Notes under the pieces: model-generated
Database searches by the model: none
Told to the model about the DNA's origin: nothing
What the model saw: the letters and a program-made list of their open reading frames with translations, nothing else
In this document: positions 16,349-26,700 of the stretch, piece after piece
Layout of the letters: each line of letters begins with the position of its first letter
Numbering within the stretch: position 1 is the first letter of the stretch
Translations under genes and position numbers: made by a program
Assembly (NCBI RefSeq): GCF_900102085.1
Contig: NZ_FMVM01000010.1
Span: 1 to 64,000, forward strand
Length of the DNA: 64,000 nt
Direction: 5' to 3'
Source: Paenibacillus polysaccharolyticus
Lineage (GTDB): Bacteria > Bacillota > Bacilli > Paenibacillales > Paenibacillaceae

Positions 16349-16741
16349 ATGGAAATGAAGTATTCCACGTACAAAAGCATTCATGAACCTGAGCAGGTTC
16401 TAAGAACCAAGCCGGAATTCTCATATGAAAAACACGCTTCAAGGCTCTTTCTACGAGATCAGATCACACGCCCGGCGATGATTAAGCTACTCATTACGAT
16501 GAGCGTATTCATTGCTGGTTGCAGTGTAGTATTCAAGGCATCGGCGGGAGATCAGCCTGTGCTACTGAATGAACAGGTTGTTGTATCTTCGGGAGATACC
16601 TTGTGGAGTATATCTCTTGCGAACAAACCGGATCAGATGGATACTCGGATTTATGTTGAAGCACTCAAAGATACAAACCAGTTGTCACACGGTACCATTC
16701 AGACAGGACAGGTGCTGGAGTTGCCGCAATTCCAACATTAA
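16349..16741 (+). CDS. Membrane-anchored LysM-domain protein, YneA-like architecture
   Basis: A 130-residue protein with a charged N-terminal tail, one membrane segment (about 44-66, MIKLLITMSVFIAGCSVVF) and a C-terminal LysM domain (about 76-127, with SSGDTLWSISLA), which binds peptidoglycan. One membrane segment plus LysM is the layout of YneA, the SOS-induced division inhibitor of Bacillus, but the N-terminus is longer and no LexA box was found upstream. The 5' untranslated region is long (about 135 bases) if the repeat-type promoter at 16174 is used. GGGGG precedes the ATG. Confidence 0.7.
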   Translation: MEMKYSTYKSIHEPEQVLRTKPEFSYEKHASRLFLRDQITRPAMIKLLITMSVFIAGCSVVFKASAGDQPVLLNEQVVVSSGDTLWSISLANKPDQMDTRIYVEALKDTNQLSHGTIQTGQVLELPQFQH

Positions 16742-16946
16742 TGATAAGAATTGATACACGTCTGATTCCCATCTTTTTGCATGAAAACTCATACACTCAT
16801 CACTACAAAAGAACAAGTGCAGTCTGGAATTTTAAAATCATTTACATATTATGGAGCTTCATGAGGGACGATATGGTGTAGTGATGAATAAGGTTCTAAT
16901 CTGTGTGTGAGAATTATGCAAGAAGAACGAAGGGAGAAGATGGAGT

Positions 16947-17522
16947 ATGAAACAGGGGATCAAGAGATCTGCACTGTATACTGCTGTGTTATGTATGGTC
17001 ATTATTATTAGCGCCTGTGGCGCCAAAAATAATAAAGAGTCTGTACAGGAGCACGCTTACCCGCAATCCAAGCAACCGATCGAGGAAGCTGGACAGGGAT
17101 CTATACCTAATGCAGAGGCCAAAAACAAAAATGATCAGAATAGCGCAAAAGGTGAAGAGGGCAAGATGCAGACGCAGTCTAACGCAGCGGCAATGTCAGA
17201 GGATATTGATATTGTCATTGATCAATCGGATAAACCGAGTGAAGGCAACAGCTTTGATTTTGCGATCAAACAAGTGCCCAAAGGTTACAGCCTAACGGAA
17301 ATGCGCTGGACATCCAACACGGTAACGATTGTGAATACGATGCAGGAAGCGATAGAGCATGGCGGGAACGGAGAGGACGGCTTTTATTTTAGCGGCAATG
17401 GACAGTTTTCAGGCTTTATCTATTCGGACGAGATGAAGGGTGAACGCGGAAAAGCCACATTTGTATTCACCAATGATGAGGGTAATATGCTGATGGCCGA
17501 GAAGGAGATTCAGTTGAAGTAA
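16947..17522 (+). CDS. Hypothetical lipoprotein
   Basis: A 191-residue exported protein with a lipobox (IIISACG, cysteine at residue 24). Residues 25-90 are polar and probably disordered, rich in Lys, Asn, Gln and Glu; the C-terminal 100 residues look like a small beta-rich domain (VPKGYSLTEMRWTS to the end). Family unknown. It is followed by a terminator and stands alone. Confidence 0.75.
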   Translation: MKQGIKRSALYTAVLCMVIIISACGAKNNKESVQEHAYPQSKQPIEEAGQGSIPNAEAKNKNDQNSAKGEEGKMQTQSNAAAMSEDIDIVIDQSDKPSEGNSFDFAIKQVPKGYSLTEMRWTSNTVTIVNTMQEAIEHGGNGEDGFYFSGNGQFSGFIYSDEMKGERGKATFVFTNDEGNMLMAEKEIQLK

Positions 17523-17582
17523 GCAAAGAACGACCAGGAGACGGAGAAACATAAATCATTGTACGGATATAAATAAAACGGG

Positions 17583-17608
17583 AAAAGCAGCCATAGGGCT
17601 GCTTTTTG
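17583..17608 (+). terminator. Terminator after the lipoprotein gene
   Basis: AAAAGCAGCC and GGCTGCTTTTT pair around a four-base loop. Confidence 0.9.
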
Positions 17609-17664
17609 ATGTTCATCATCGTTAGCTTAGAAGTTGTTTTTTTACGATGAATAATAGACCGTTT

Positions 17665-18582
17665 CTACATAAATTCAAAGAAATAACGAACGACGTGAAA
17701 CATGACCGGCGAAGTGTAGGTGAGACTGTCGACCCTGCTGAGATAACTTTTTTTGAGTGCATCCGACTTGTTGTCATCCCCGATGAGCAGATCCCGTTTC
17801 AGCACAGATACGGTGAGGCTGCCGAAGAATCCGGCAAGGCCAATCAGTGCCCCGATAAACAACGAAAATGGCCAATCAAATGGTGTCAGGTAGGGATAGA
17901 TGAAATAGGAGGCCGCCGTCGTGACCAGGAATGCACACACAAACCCTTCCCAAGTGATAAAAGGATTGGCTGTAGGGACCACTTTTCGTTTGCCCAAATA
18001 CAGAGATACGAGATAGTGCACCACATCATTAAGCTGTGTTAGCACAACGAGGAACAACACCAGTTTCGATCCGTACTCGGGTGAGGCAAACGGAAAATAA
18101 GCGAGATGACTTAATCCAAACACCATGAGCATGAGTCCCCACTGGGTGGAGCTGACACTACGCAGGAATCCGATCGTTCCCTTGTTGATCAGACGTGGCA
18201 TGGGCAAGACGAGAAATACATAGAGCGGAATAAAGATGATGAACATGCCATACCACCCAATGTATATCCAGTAAAATTGCACCGGGATTGCGAGATACGC
18301 CCATAGAAATAGACGGCGGTCGGCTTTGCGGGTGTTACGGATCATGGAGAAGTATTCCTTCAGCGAGAAAAATGCCAGCACCATGAGCGAGATCAGCGAA
18401 ACGATAGGATTAAACAGGGTAGCGAGGCAAAAGATGGCCAGCATGCCCCACCAGGTTTTGATTTTTGTCCCAATGCCCGAATAATCCTTGTCTGGCTGCA
18501 GTTTGGCAATCACTTTGTACACAATATGTATAACGAGTAGAGCTGCGAAAATCAGAGTTAATGTCAGTAGAGAGCTGTTCAT
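17665..18582 (-). CDS. CdsA-family phosphatidate cytidylyltransferase-like membrane protein
   Basis: A 305-residue protein with about eight membrane segments. The C-terminal part has the CTP-transferase signature in a relaxed form: SVLKRD near residue 258, followed by KKSYLSRVDSLTYTSPVMF. CdsA makes CDP-diacylglycerol for phospholipid synthesis; this sequence resembles the divergent CdsA paralogs found beside lipid or envelope genes rather than the housekeeping enzyme. AGGTGATC precedes the ATG. Whether it uses phosphatidate is not certain. Confidence 0.8.
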   Translation of the reverse strand: MNSSLLTLTLIFAALLVIHIVYKVIAKLQPDKDYSGIGTKIKTWWGMLAIFCLATLFNPIVSLISLMVLAFFSLKEYFSMIRNTRKADRRLFLWAYLAIPVQFYWIYIGWYGMFIIFIPLYVFLVLPMPRLINKGTIGFLRSVSSTQWGLMLMVFGLSHLAYFPFASPEYGSKLVLFLVVLTQLNDVVHYLVSLYLGKRKVVPTANPFITWEGFVCAFLVTTAASYFIYPYLTPFDWPFSLFIGALIGLAGFFGSLTVSVLKRDLLIGDDNKSDALKKSYLSRVDSLTYTSPVMFHVVRYFFEFM

Positions 18583-18674
18583 GTACGAAGATCACCTGCT
18601 TATTCAATGTAAGATTCCATTATAGGGTACCTATGTTATTATGAAGGAATAGTGCCAACTTGATAAGGGGAAAT

Positions 18675-19229
18675 ATGAGGATGACCGACGAACGTTCGAT
18701 TTATATTTTGCTGACGAATACAGGTACGTTGTTTACAAGAGTCATTCAGACTTACACCAAAGCACCGTATAATCACGCCTCCATCTCGTTCGACCGGGAA
18801 TTAACGGAATTGTACAGCTTCGGTCGCAAACATCCGAGCAATCCGCTGAGCGGTGGGTTTGTGAAGGAAGATATCCAGACAGGGACGTATAGTAAATATC
18901 CGAATACGACATGTGTCATCTACGAGCTCCAGGTTACGGAGCGTGAAGTGGAAAAAATGAAACGGGTGCTGCACATTTTCATTCGCAGCCGCCAGAAATA
19001 TATGTACAACCTGCTGGGGGTTCTTGGTATTACACTTAAGGAACAGGTGGAGTTCAGCAACTCTTATTTTTGCTCACAGTTCGTAGCTGAGATTCTGCAA
19101 CGCTCAGGGATCAAGCTGTGGAACAAGCTACCTGCACTTGTGACACCGGATGATTTTCGCCAGTGCGAGCAGTTGAAGCTGGTGTATGAGGGGAGACTGA
19201 GGGAATATCAGGTGAAGCCGGACGGTTAA
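18675..19229 (+). CDS. Permuted papain-like (NlpC/P60, YycO-type) protein
   Basis: About 184 residues of the YiiX/YycO-like permuted papain fold. The expected histidine is in NHASISFD and the cysteine in YFCSQFVAEIL further on, the reverse order of ordinary papain enzymes. Such proteins are amidases, lipid hydrolases or acyltransferases; no signal peptide is visible, so this one appears cytoplasmic. AAGGGG lies four bases before ATG 18675 and ten before ATG 18681, so either may be used. Exact reaction unknown. Confidence 0.75.
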   Translation: MRMTDERSIYILLTNTGTLFTRVIQTYTKAPYNHASISFDRELTELYSFGRKHPSNPLSGGFVKEDIQTGTYSKYPNTTCVIYELQVTEREVEKMKRVLHIFIRSRQKYMYNLLGVLGITLKEQVEFSNSYFCSQFVAEILQRSGIKLWNKLPALVTPDDFRQCEQLKLVYEGRLREYQVKPDG

Positions 19230-19289
19230 GCAGGAATTTCACCAATTTTTTTTTTTGAGAATGATGAATTTTGACGAAAAATATGAAGG

Positions 19290-19326
19290 AATCCACTCTG
19301 TTTTCAACTAAGGAGTGGATTTTTTT
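19290..19326 (+). terminator. Terminator after the papain-like gene
   Basis: AATCCACTC and GAGTGGATT pair around a 14-base loop and are followed by a run of T. Confidence 0.9.
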
Positions 19327-19343
19327 CCTTTTATTATCATTTC

Positions 19344-19384
19344 TTGTTTAGAATCTGTTTATTGTTGTGTTCTAAAATAGGTCC
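19344..19384 (+). promoter_or_regulatory. Shared 11-bp direct-repeat promoter motif, copy B (first SLH gene)
   Basis: TTGTTTAGAAT-CTGTTTATTGT followed by TGTGTTCTAAAATAGGTCC, ending 50 bases before the TTG start. Spacing between repeats and ATAG box is identical to copies A and C. Confidence 0.65.
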
Positions 19385-19433
19385 AAAGATATAGGCATAA
19401 GGATCAAACATGAAATGAGAGGAGAGCGAAGCC

Positions 19434-22400
19434 TTGTTTAGAAAGATCGTAAGTTTTTTGTTGGTGGCTGTAATGTTGCTTCAGATTGTAAGTCCTGGAG
19501 GTGTGGTGAGTGCTCGATCTTACCCATACGAACTTTTAAACATGGAGAGACAAGGGTATGATGATTCCAACCCTGGCGAAAAAATAGCTAATGTTCGTCA
19601 TTTGCTTGAAGAAGGAGAATTGTTACAGCTGCCTCAAGGTTACGCAACATTAAGCGAAGATCAAAAGAATGAGATTGCAAGAGGCATGATTATGCTGATT
19701 CCACTAGATGTGCAATATGATAGTGACAATCAGGCTGTATATGCATTTAATCTAATTTATAACGTCAGTGTAATGCCCGGACAGTTCGAGATTGAGACCT
19801 TAGGCCAAAGAATGGAATATGTATACAATTTGCTAGGGAAGTGGAACTCCTATTTCCCCGGTGTCGACAAGGCAGAATGGACACAAGCTGCATCTCGTTA
19901 TATGCATCTGAATGGTGCGGATTGGACGATGTTTATTGATAATATATTGCTATACAATATTGTTTTCAAAAACAGTTCTGTTACGATCTACCATAATAGC
20001 CAGCTCGCAATGTTATATGAGAAACTTAATGATTACAAAGAGATAAATAAAGCAACGGATATCAACAGTATGAATGAGGCGATCGACTCACTTTTTATAA
20101 TATATTTAACCTATCTTCCACAAGTAGGGGTGACCGAAGGCGTCCGACCATTTGTATTTAATATGAACAAGATGTTCACCCTTAAGAACGACGACGAAAA
20201 AAATGAACTTGCTCAATGGATGCTTGATCACAAGCAAGATGGATATGAAACGGTATCCGATGTGCAAAAAGCATTTGATGCGTTTTTTGAACCAGGGCTG
20301 AGAAAGTACAACGAATTAATAAAAGAAGCAAAAGGCAACGCAAACAACTTTATAGCTGATGCTGTTGAACTACTGAGCGATAAAAACTTCATAGCTACGC
20401 CTGATTTCAAGCAATTATCCTCAGAGGATCAGAATGATATCGCAGTTTATATACTTAATTTAGATCCACCAACCAGTGAAGGGTACGCCAATAAAGCGCA
20501 AGTTGAATACCTCGTGCAGCTAGCTTTAAAGGCGGTTGAATTCATTCATGACATTGGTGGACCGGATGAAATGAATTCACTTGATGAACTATATACGAAG
20601 CAAATGCAACAAGTTAACTATCTGGATCAACCTGCCCCTGACAGTATGTTTTATCAGTTTGTTGGTAAATATTCTGAATTCTCAGGCATTGAAAAACGTA
20701 TCACAGCGGCTATGCTTGAGCTACAACTTAAAAAGGGTCCGTCGTCTGTATTCAAATTATTAACTTCTCTCGATGATGAAGCAAGGTTCACCCCCTTAAT
20801 TAACAAGGCGCTGACCACTAATGAAATGTTGGGTTCGATGTTCCAATTGAGACAAATTCAATCGGAGATTGCGGACTACAACAAAAACCTAGAACATCCT
20901 AAAATGAGCTTTCCGATAGATGTAGAGAAAATAGATGGAATCAAGAAAGATATACAAAAGTCAAATGCACTCGCAGATCACATGATTGCGGAGCGGCCAG
21001 ATGGGGGGTACGAATCCTTTGTTCAAATCCAGACCGCATTTGACAAATTTTTCTCCAGTGATAATAACACGGATGTATTGTCTGTCTTGAACGCCGCGAG
21101 GAAAAGTGGAAATAAAACAGCCATGCGCGAGGCTATGGAAGATCCGGCTTTAGAAATTAAATTTCCTGACGGCTACGAAAATTTAAACCCACAGGTTAGA
21201 GATTTCATTGCAGGATTCTTGATCCAATACGTCAGTGAAGATTACGAGAATAAAAATCAGGTTCAACTCATGATTGAACTTGGCATGTTGGCACAATCTG
21301 TTTGGGAACAAACGGAGCTTACTGCTTTAAGCAATAAACTGGATCTACTTGCACAAAAGATGGTAGATATATCAGAGTACTTTAACGACCAAGAAGCAGA
21401 AGAGTATGGAAGCATTGGCCAAAAATATTTGAAACTCACCAATAAAGTAGACAAAAATGTTTTTGCTTATAAATATCTGTATTCGATGGCCTATGAAAAG
21501 TTGGAAGGACTCTACCAAGGAGATATCGTGGAACCAATGGTAGTGTTAGGGCTTTTGACTGCCCCGTATCAATCTATTGAAAAGGCCACCAAAATTGATC
21601 CAATGAGTCAGTGGCTCCAAAGTGCTATGGAAGCTCAAATGGAGGGTGAGGCTTTCTTCGACAAATATAATTTTAATCGTACGGGTGCCCTCGACCTATC
21701 CAAAAGAGCAGAGCTTAGCGTGGAAGATCAAAAGGAATTGGCACAATGGGTACTTGATGAACAAGACAGCTATGAGGATATTGGTAATTTACAATATGTA
21801 ATTAATCGTTTCTTCACTGCCCCTAATGTAAAAGGGGACGACGTTAAAAACGAAATAACAGGTCTGAATGATACGATGGAAATTTCATTCGATGGCAAAC
21901 TGAATTGGATTGATCTGGCTTCCATTCAGAAGTTGGATTTTAGCGGTAACAAAACAGTATGGGTTCGTCATAAAGCGTTTAGTGATGAGTTGCCAGGCCG
22001 TGCTGTGAAAATTATCTTTACAGCCAACGGTGACAGCGGTAATGGGAATGGTTCCACACCTAACCCGGGCAACAACACAAGTGGTAACGGTGGCGGCGGA
22101 TCATCTGCACCAGTAACGTCTACCCCTGCACCAACGACCAAGCAAGAACAGATCGTGGTGGATGTGAACGGTGTTGACGGCACAAACCTGACCAAAACCC
22201 CAATCACGCGTACAACCGAAACCAATGGTACGGTTAAAGATTTGGTCAAAATGACAGATGCGCTTGCCAAGGAATCGGTTGAAAAAGCGAAACAATTGGG
22301 TAGCAATACGGCACGCATTGTGATTCCAGATACCAAAGATGCTGTGTCCGAGACGCGGGTTGAAATTCCTAAAACAGCTGTCAAAGATCTAAGTGACGGT

Positions 22401-23462
22401 TCGATGAAACTGGAAATTTCGACCGAAAATGCTATAATCTCCATTCCAACGAAGTCCATTGCCGGATTCGATCAAGACTTGTACTTCCGCGTGGTTCCAC
22501 TCAAAAAGGAATCCGAGCGCAAAGACTTGGAAGAGCGGGCGAAGAAAGAGCAAGTAATTCAGCAAGTTGCTCCAAATACGAATGTTCGTGTACTGGCTCG
22601 TCCAGTTGAGATCGAAACGAATATGCAGAGCCGTGAAGTGACGCTGACTTTGCCACTGGGCAACAGCCTGCCAACCGATGCGGCAGCTCGTCAGCAGATT
22701 CTGGATAACCTGGCTGTGTACATTGAACACAGTGATGGTACGAAAGAACTGTTGCGAGGCAAACTCGTGAAACTGGCTAATAACAGCGAAGGCATTGAGT
22801 TTACGGTAACCAAGTTCAGTACGTTTACACTGGTTGTCGTAGATGGGCTGAAAGCCTCTCAAAAGACGAATGAGCCATACATCCAAGGTTTCGGTGCCGA
22901 TTTCCGTCCAGATGCGTTCGTTACACGTGCACAGATGGCTGCAATGCTGGCTCGTAATCTGCCGGGTGAAACAGCAACAGCTACGGCGGCAGGTACAGCC
23001 TTTGCCGATGTAGCCGCAACACATTGGGCAACGAGTGAGATTCAAAAGGCACAAGCTGCAGGTATCATGAACGGTCTCAGTGACACAGCGTTTGCACCAG
23101 AAGGTTCGATTACGCGTGCCCAGATGGCAACAATCGCGTACCGCTGGTTGCAGAAACAACAAACGAATGCTGTGACTGCGAGTACTTCAGCAACAGCACC
23201 AGAAGCAGCGTCCTTTACGGATGTAGCCGCGGATCTGTGGGCAGCCGATGCGATTGCCTATGTGCAGTCCACTGGTCTGATGACGGGTTACAATGATGGT
23301 ACATTCAAACCAGACAACAAGCTGACCCGTGCAGAAGCGGTAAAAGTGCTGAACGTCCTGTTCAAACGTACACCGCTGACGGGAGTGGCCACGCCATCCT
23401 TTAGCGACGTGCCTGCAACCCACTGGGCATATGCAGATATTGAAGCTGCGGCACAGAAGTAA
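19434..23462 (+). CDS. Large S-layer homology (SLH) domain surface protein 1 with three helical modules
   Basis: A 1342-residue exported protein. Signal peptide about 1-27. Residues about 53-290, 303-545 and 560-800 are three related all-helical modules of about 240 residues: each opens with an LPxGY..LSxxQKxEIA-like segment and closes with an ELAQWMLD...GY...xVQKAFDAFF-like segment. A short beta-rich piece (820-865) and a Gly/Ser/Asn linker (866-895) lead to a region of about 240 residues nearly identical in the next gene, then three SLH domains (about 1150-1342, with FADVAATHWA, SFTDVAADLWA, SFSDVPATHWA) that anchor to pyruvylated wall polymer. TTG start, preceded by AGAGGAGAG. Module function unknown. 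Confidence 0.9.
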   Translation: MFRKIVSFLLVAVMLLQIVSPGGVVSARSYPYELLNMERQGYDDSNPGEKIANVRHLLEEGELLQLPQGYATLSEDQKNEIARGMIMLIPLDVQYDSDNQAVYAFNLIYNVSVMPGQFEIETLGQRMEYVYNLLGKWNSYFPGVDKAEWTQAASRYMHLNGADWTMFIDNILLYNIVFKNSSVTIYHNSQLAMLYEKLNDYKEINKATDINSMNEAIDSLFIIYLTYLPQVGVTEGVRPFVFNMNKMFTLKNDDEKNELAQWMLDHKQDGYETVSDVQKAFDAFFEPGLRKYNELIKEAKGNANNFIADAVELLSDKNFIATPDFKQLSSEDQNDIAVYILNLDPPTSEGYANKAQVEYLVQLALKAVEFIHDIGGPDEMNSLDELYTKQMQQVNYLDQPAPDSMFYQFVGKYSEFSGIEKRITAAMLELQLKKGPSSVFKLLTSLDDEARFTPLINKALTTNEMLGSMFQLRQIQSEIADYNKNLEHPKMSFPIDVEKIDGIKKDIQKSNALADHMIAERPDGGYESFVQIQTAFDKFFSSDNNTDVLSVLNAARKSGNKTAMREAMEDPALEIKFPDGYENLNPQVRDFIAGFLIQYVSEDYENKNQVQLMIELGMLAQSVWEQTELTALSNKLDLLAQKMVDISEYFNDQEAEEYGSIGQKYLKLTNKVDKNVFAYKYLYSMAYEKLEGLYQGDIVEPMVVLGLLTAPYQSIEKATKIDPMSQWLQSAMEAQMEGEAFFDKYNFNRTGALDLSKRAELSVEDQKELAQWVLDEQDSYEDIGNLQYVINRFFTAPNVKGDDVKNEITGLNDTMEISFDGKLNWIDLASIQKLDFSGNKTVWVRHKAFSDELPGRAVKIIFTANGDSGNGNGSTPNPGNNTSGNGGGGSSAPVTSTPAPTTKQEQIVVDVNGVDGTNLTKTPITRTTETNGTVKDLVKMTDALAKESVEKAKQLGSNTARIVIPDTKDAVSETRVEIPKTAVKDLSDGSMKLEISTENAIISIPTKSIAGFDQDLYFRVVPLKKESERKDLEERAKKEQVIQQVAPNTNVRVLARPVEIETNMQSREVTLTLPLGNSLPTDAAARQQILDNLAVYIEHSDGTKELLRGKLVKLANNSEGIEFTVTKFSTFTLVVVDGLKASQKTNEPYIQGFGADFRPDAFVTRAQMAAMLARNLPGETATATAAGTAFADVAATHWATSEIQKAQAAGIMNGLSDTAFAPEGSITRAQMATIAYRWLQKQQTNAVTASTSATAPEAASFTDVAADLWAADAIAYVQSTGLMTGYNDGTFKPDNKLTRAEAVKVLNVLFKRTPLTGVATPSFSDVPATHWAYADIEAAAQK
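22107..23462 (+). repeat. Duplicated SLH-coding segment, copy 1
   Basis: The last 1356 bases of the first SLH gene are almost the same as 25608-26966 in the second, differing by scattered bases and one extra codon in copy 2. The 5' parts of the genes are far less similar, so copying was confined to the anchor half. Confidence 0.9.
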
Positions 23463-23484
23463 TATTTCAAGAAATAAGGCTGAG

Positions 23485-23507
23485 GGCCACCCATTGGGTG
23501 GTCTTTT
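23485..23507 (+). terminator. Terminator after the first SLH gene
   Basis: GGCCACCC and GGGTGGTC pair around a short loop, followed by TTTT. Confidence 0.8.
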
Positions 23508-23649
23508 CCTTTGTATGTAGAGAGTGTGGATTTTTTATAGGTCTTGAATAATGTTTTATACACCGAGAATGTTGAAAAATGACGAAAAAGATAAAGAAAA
23601 TCGCCGTTTTATGCACTGAAAACAGATTTTTGAGCCCAAATTTACCCAT

Positions 23650-23689
23650 TTGTTCAGAATCCGTTCAGAGATATGTACTACAATAGGCC
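23650..23689 (+). promoter_or_regulatory. Shared 11-bp direct-repeat promoter motif, copy C (second SLH gene)
   Basis: TTGTTCAGAAT-CCGTTCAGAGA followed by TATGTACTACAATAGGCC, ending 59 bases before the ATG. This is the clearest copy, with GTTCAGA repeated at 11-base spacing. Confidence 0.65.
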
Positions 23690-23747
23690 TAGTTGTTCGA
23701 CAGAGAGAGAGATAACTATTCAAGCTGTACATTTGAGGAGGAGAACC

Positions 23748-26700
23748 ATGGGCAAGATTCGCAAGTCATTTACTGTATTAATTGTTTCACTCATGCTGCT
23801 GCAGGGAGCCTTAACTGGTGTTGTGAGTGCGGGGGCGTCGCCAGAAGAGAATAATTCTACTTCTAACACAAGTACAAATCCACCAATCGAAAATGATTCA
23901 TCGGATTCAACGACTAATACGTCCACAAGCAATAACAACGAAGTGTCGAATAATATCAACAATACGGAAGAAAACAACAATAATAGTAGCAGTTCAACTA
24001 CAGAGGGTACGGGTAGCAACAATAACTCGAACTCTTCCAATGAGGAACAAAATCCCCTCGACCCGTTGAATTTAGCAAAAAGAAATCAAGAAGTCGCCGC
24101 GGTGCTCGCTGCACTTCAAGATCCAAAGTTGGGAATACAGCTTCCTGAAGACTTTAATCTTTGGACGAATGATGAGAAAGAATCTGTAGCTGAATTCGTT
24201 ACTCTGATTAATGGTGCAAAAGATTACGTTAGTAAAGATCAAGTGCAGTATATATTAGATATGGCTATAGAGCCGAGAAACCTCTTCGTTTCGAAGGATT
24301 TGACAGATATCGAGCAAAGGATCACTGCTTATTTTGGGAAATTTACCAACTTGCCCGTAGTATTTAGTGAGAACATGGATATTAGTATTCAAGATGTTTA
24401 TAAGATAGGGAAAAAGTATAGTGATTTATCATCTATTGATAAAAAAATATATGCTTATCGTATAGCTTTTTATACAAAGAGAGATGGAATTTCCCCATCT
24501 GAATACAGTAATCAACTATCTGCTACATTGTCCACATACTATCCTATTAACAGTACAACTAATAAAACGAATATGTATAATGCACTGGTTCGTCTTCGTT
24601 TAATGCAGAAAGAGTCTACTTTATATAACAATGATCCTAATACAGTAGAAACAATGATGCCGTTTTCGCTTAATTTAGATAAGATTGATACACTTAATTA
24701 TTCAACTTATCGTGAACTCGCACAATGGATGATAGACAAGCGCCCAGCAGAGGGGTACGTAAACTACCAAGCCATACAAAAAACATTTAATCGCTTTTTT
24801 AATCCAATAACAGATCCGCTAGAAGAGTTGAATGAGGACCGTGCGAGTAAAACTGAAGCAGAAATCCTTGAAATTATTGAAAGTCCGGAGTGGCTGCAGC
24901 TTCCAGAAGGGTTTGAAAATCTTCATCCAGAGAAGCAGCTAATTGTTGCTCGGGCGGTGAAGAGTTTCATACCTGAAAAAAACAATTACGAATCAAAGGA
25001 TCAAGTGCAATTTGCTGTGGAGATTGGATATAAAGGATTAATGGTATACCTTCAAACAGATACCGCTTCATTTAACCAGCACTTGGAATCCTTATATACT
25101 CATTTGAGTAACGTGCCTCAGTATACGACTTCTGATCAATTTGAGTATATTCATGAGCTTGGTCAGAAGTATCTCTCATTATCCAGTATAGATGAAAAAT
25201 TGTTACTTTATATCGACCGTCGTCTAACTAAAGATGATGATGCCTTGAAAAATGATTCTTATGGGTTTTTACTTTATATGCTTATGAATTATGTGCCCAT
25301 TAACAATCCGGATGGTACCGGTAGAACGGTAGAAGCACTGAAATATTTGTACTATGTACAGCAATACACAGAAAAACTAGATCCATCCCAGAAGTTTCCT
25401 CTGGATTTCAGCAAGATGTCTGGTTTTGCAGATGATGAAGTTAAAATGGGTCAGCTTGCTCAATGGATGCTTGGCAAGAAGACGGTTGAAGGTTATCAGA
25501 GCTATGAAGAAATACAGAAGGCATTTAACAGTTATTTTAGTCCAGTAATTAACCCTACAGATCCTAACTCCTCAACTGGAGGCGGGAACACTGGCGGAGG
25601 ATCAAACGCACCAGTAACATCCACACCTGCGCCAACAACGAAACAAGAGCAGATCGTGGTAGATGTGAACGGTGTTAACGGCACCAACCTGACCAAAACC
25701 CCAATCACACGTACAACCGAAACCAACGGTACGGTTAAAGATTTGGTCAAAATGACAGATGCGATTGCCAAGGAATCGGTTGAAAAAGCAAAACAATTGG
25801 GTAGCAATACGGCACGCATTGTGATTCCAGATACGAAAGATGCCGTGTCCGAGACACGGGTCGAAGTCCCAAAAACAGCTGTCAAAGATCTAAGTGACGG
25901 TTCGATGAAACTGGAAATTTCGACCGAAAATGCTGTAATCTCCATTCCAACGAAGTCCATTGCTGGATTCGATCAAGACTTGTACTTCCGCGTGGTTCCA
26001 CTCAAAAAGGAATCCGAGCGCAAAGACTTGGAAGAGCGGGCGAAGAAAGAGCAAGTAATTCAGCAAGTTGCTCCAAATACGAATGTTCGTGTACTGGCTC
26101 GTCCAGTTGAGATCGAAACGAATATGCAGAGCCGTGAAGTGACGCTGACTTTGCCACTGGGCAACAGCCTGCCAACCGATGCGACAGCTCGTCAGCAGAT
26201 TCTGGATAACCTGGCTGTGTACATTGAACACAGTGATGGCACGAAAGAACTGATACAAGGCAAACTCGTGAAACTGGCTAATAACAGCGAAGGCATTGAG
26301 TTTACGGTAAACAAGTTCAGTACGTTTACACTGGTTGTCGTAGATGGGCTGAAAGCTTCTCAAAAGACAAATCAGCCATACATCCAAGGTTTCGGTGCCG
26401 ATTTCCGTCCAGATGCGTTCGTTACACGTGCACAGATGGCTGCAATGCTGGCTCGTAATCTGCCGGGTGAAACAGCAACAGCTACGGCGGCAGGTACAAC
26501 CTTTGCCGATGTAGCCGCAACACATTGGGCAACGAGTGAGATTCAAAAGGCACAAGCTGCAGGTATCATGAACGGTCTCAGTGACACAGCGTTTGCACCA
26601 GAAGGTTCGATTACGCGTGCACAGATGGCAACAATCGCGTACCGTTGGTTGCAGAAGCAACAAACGAACACTGTAACAACAACGGATACCACAGGAACAG

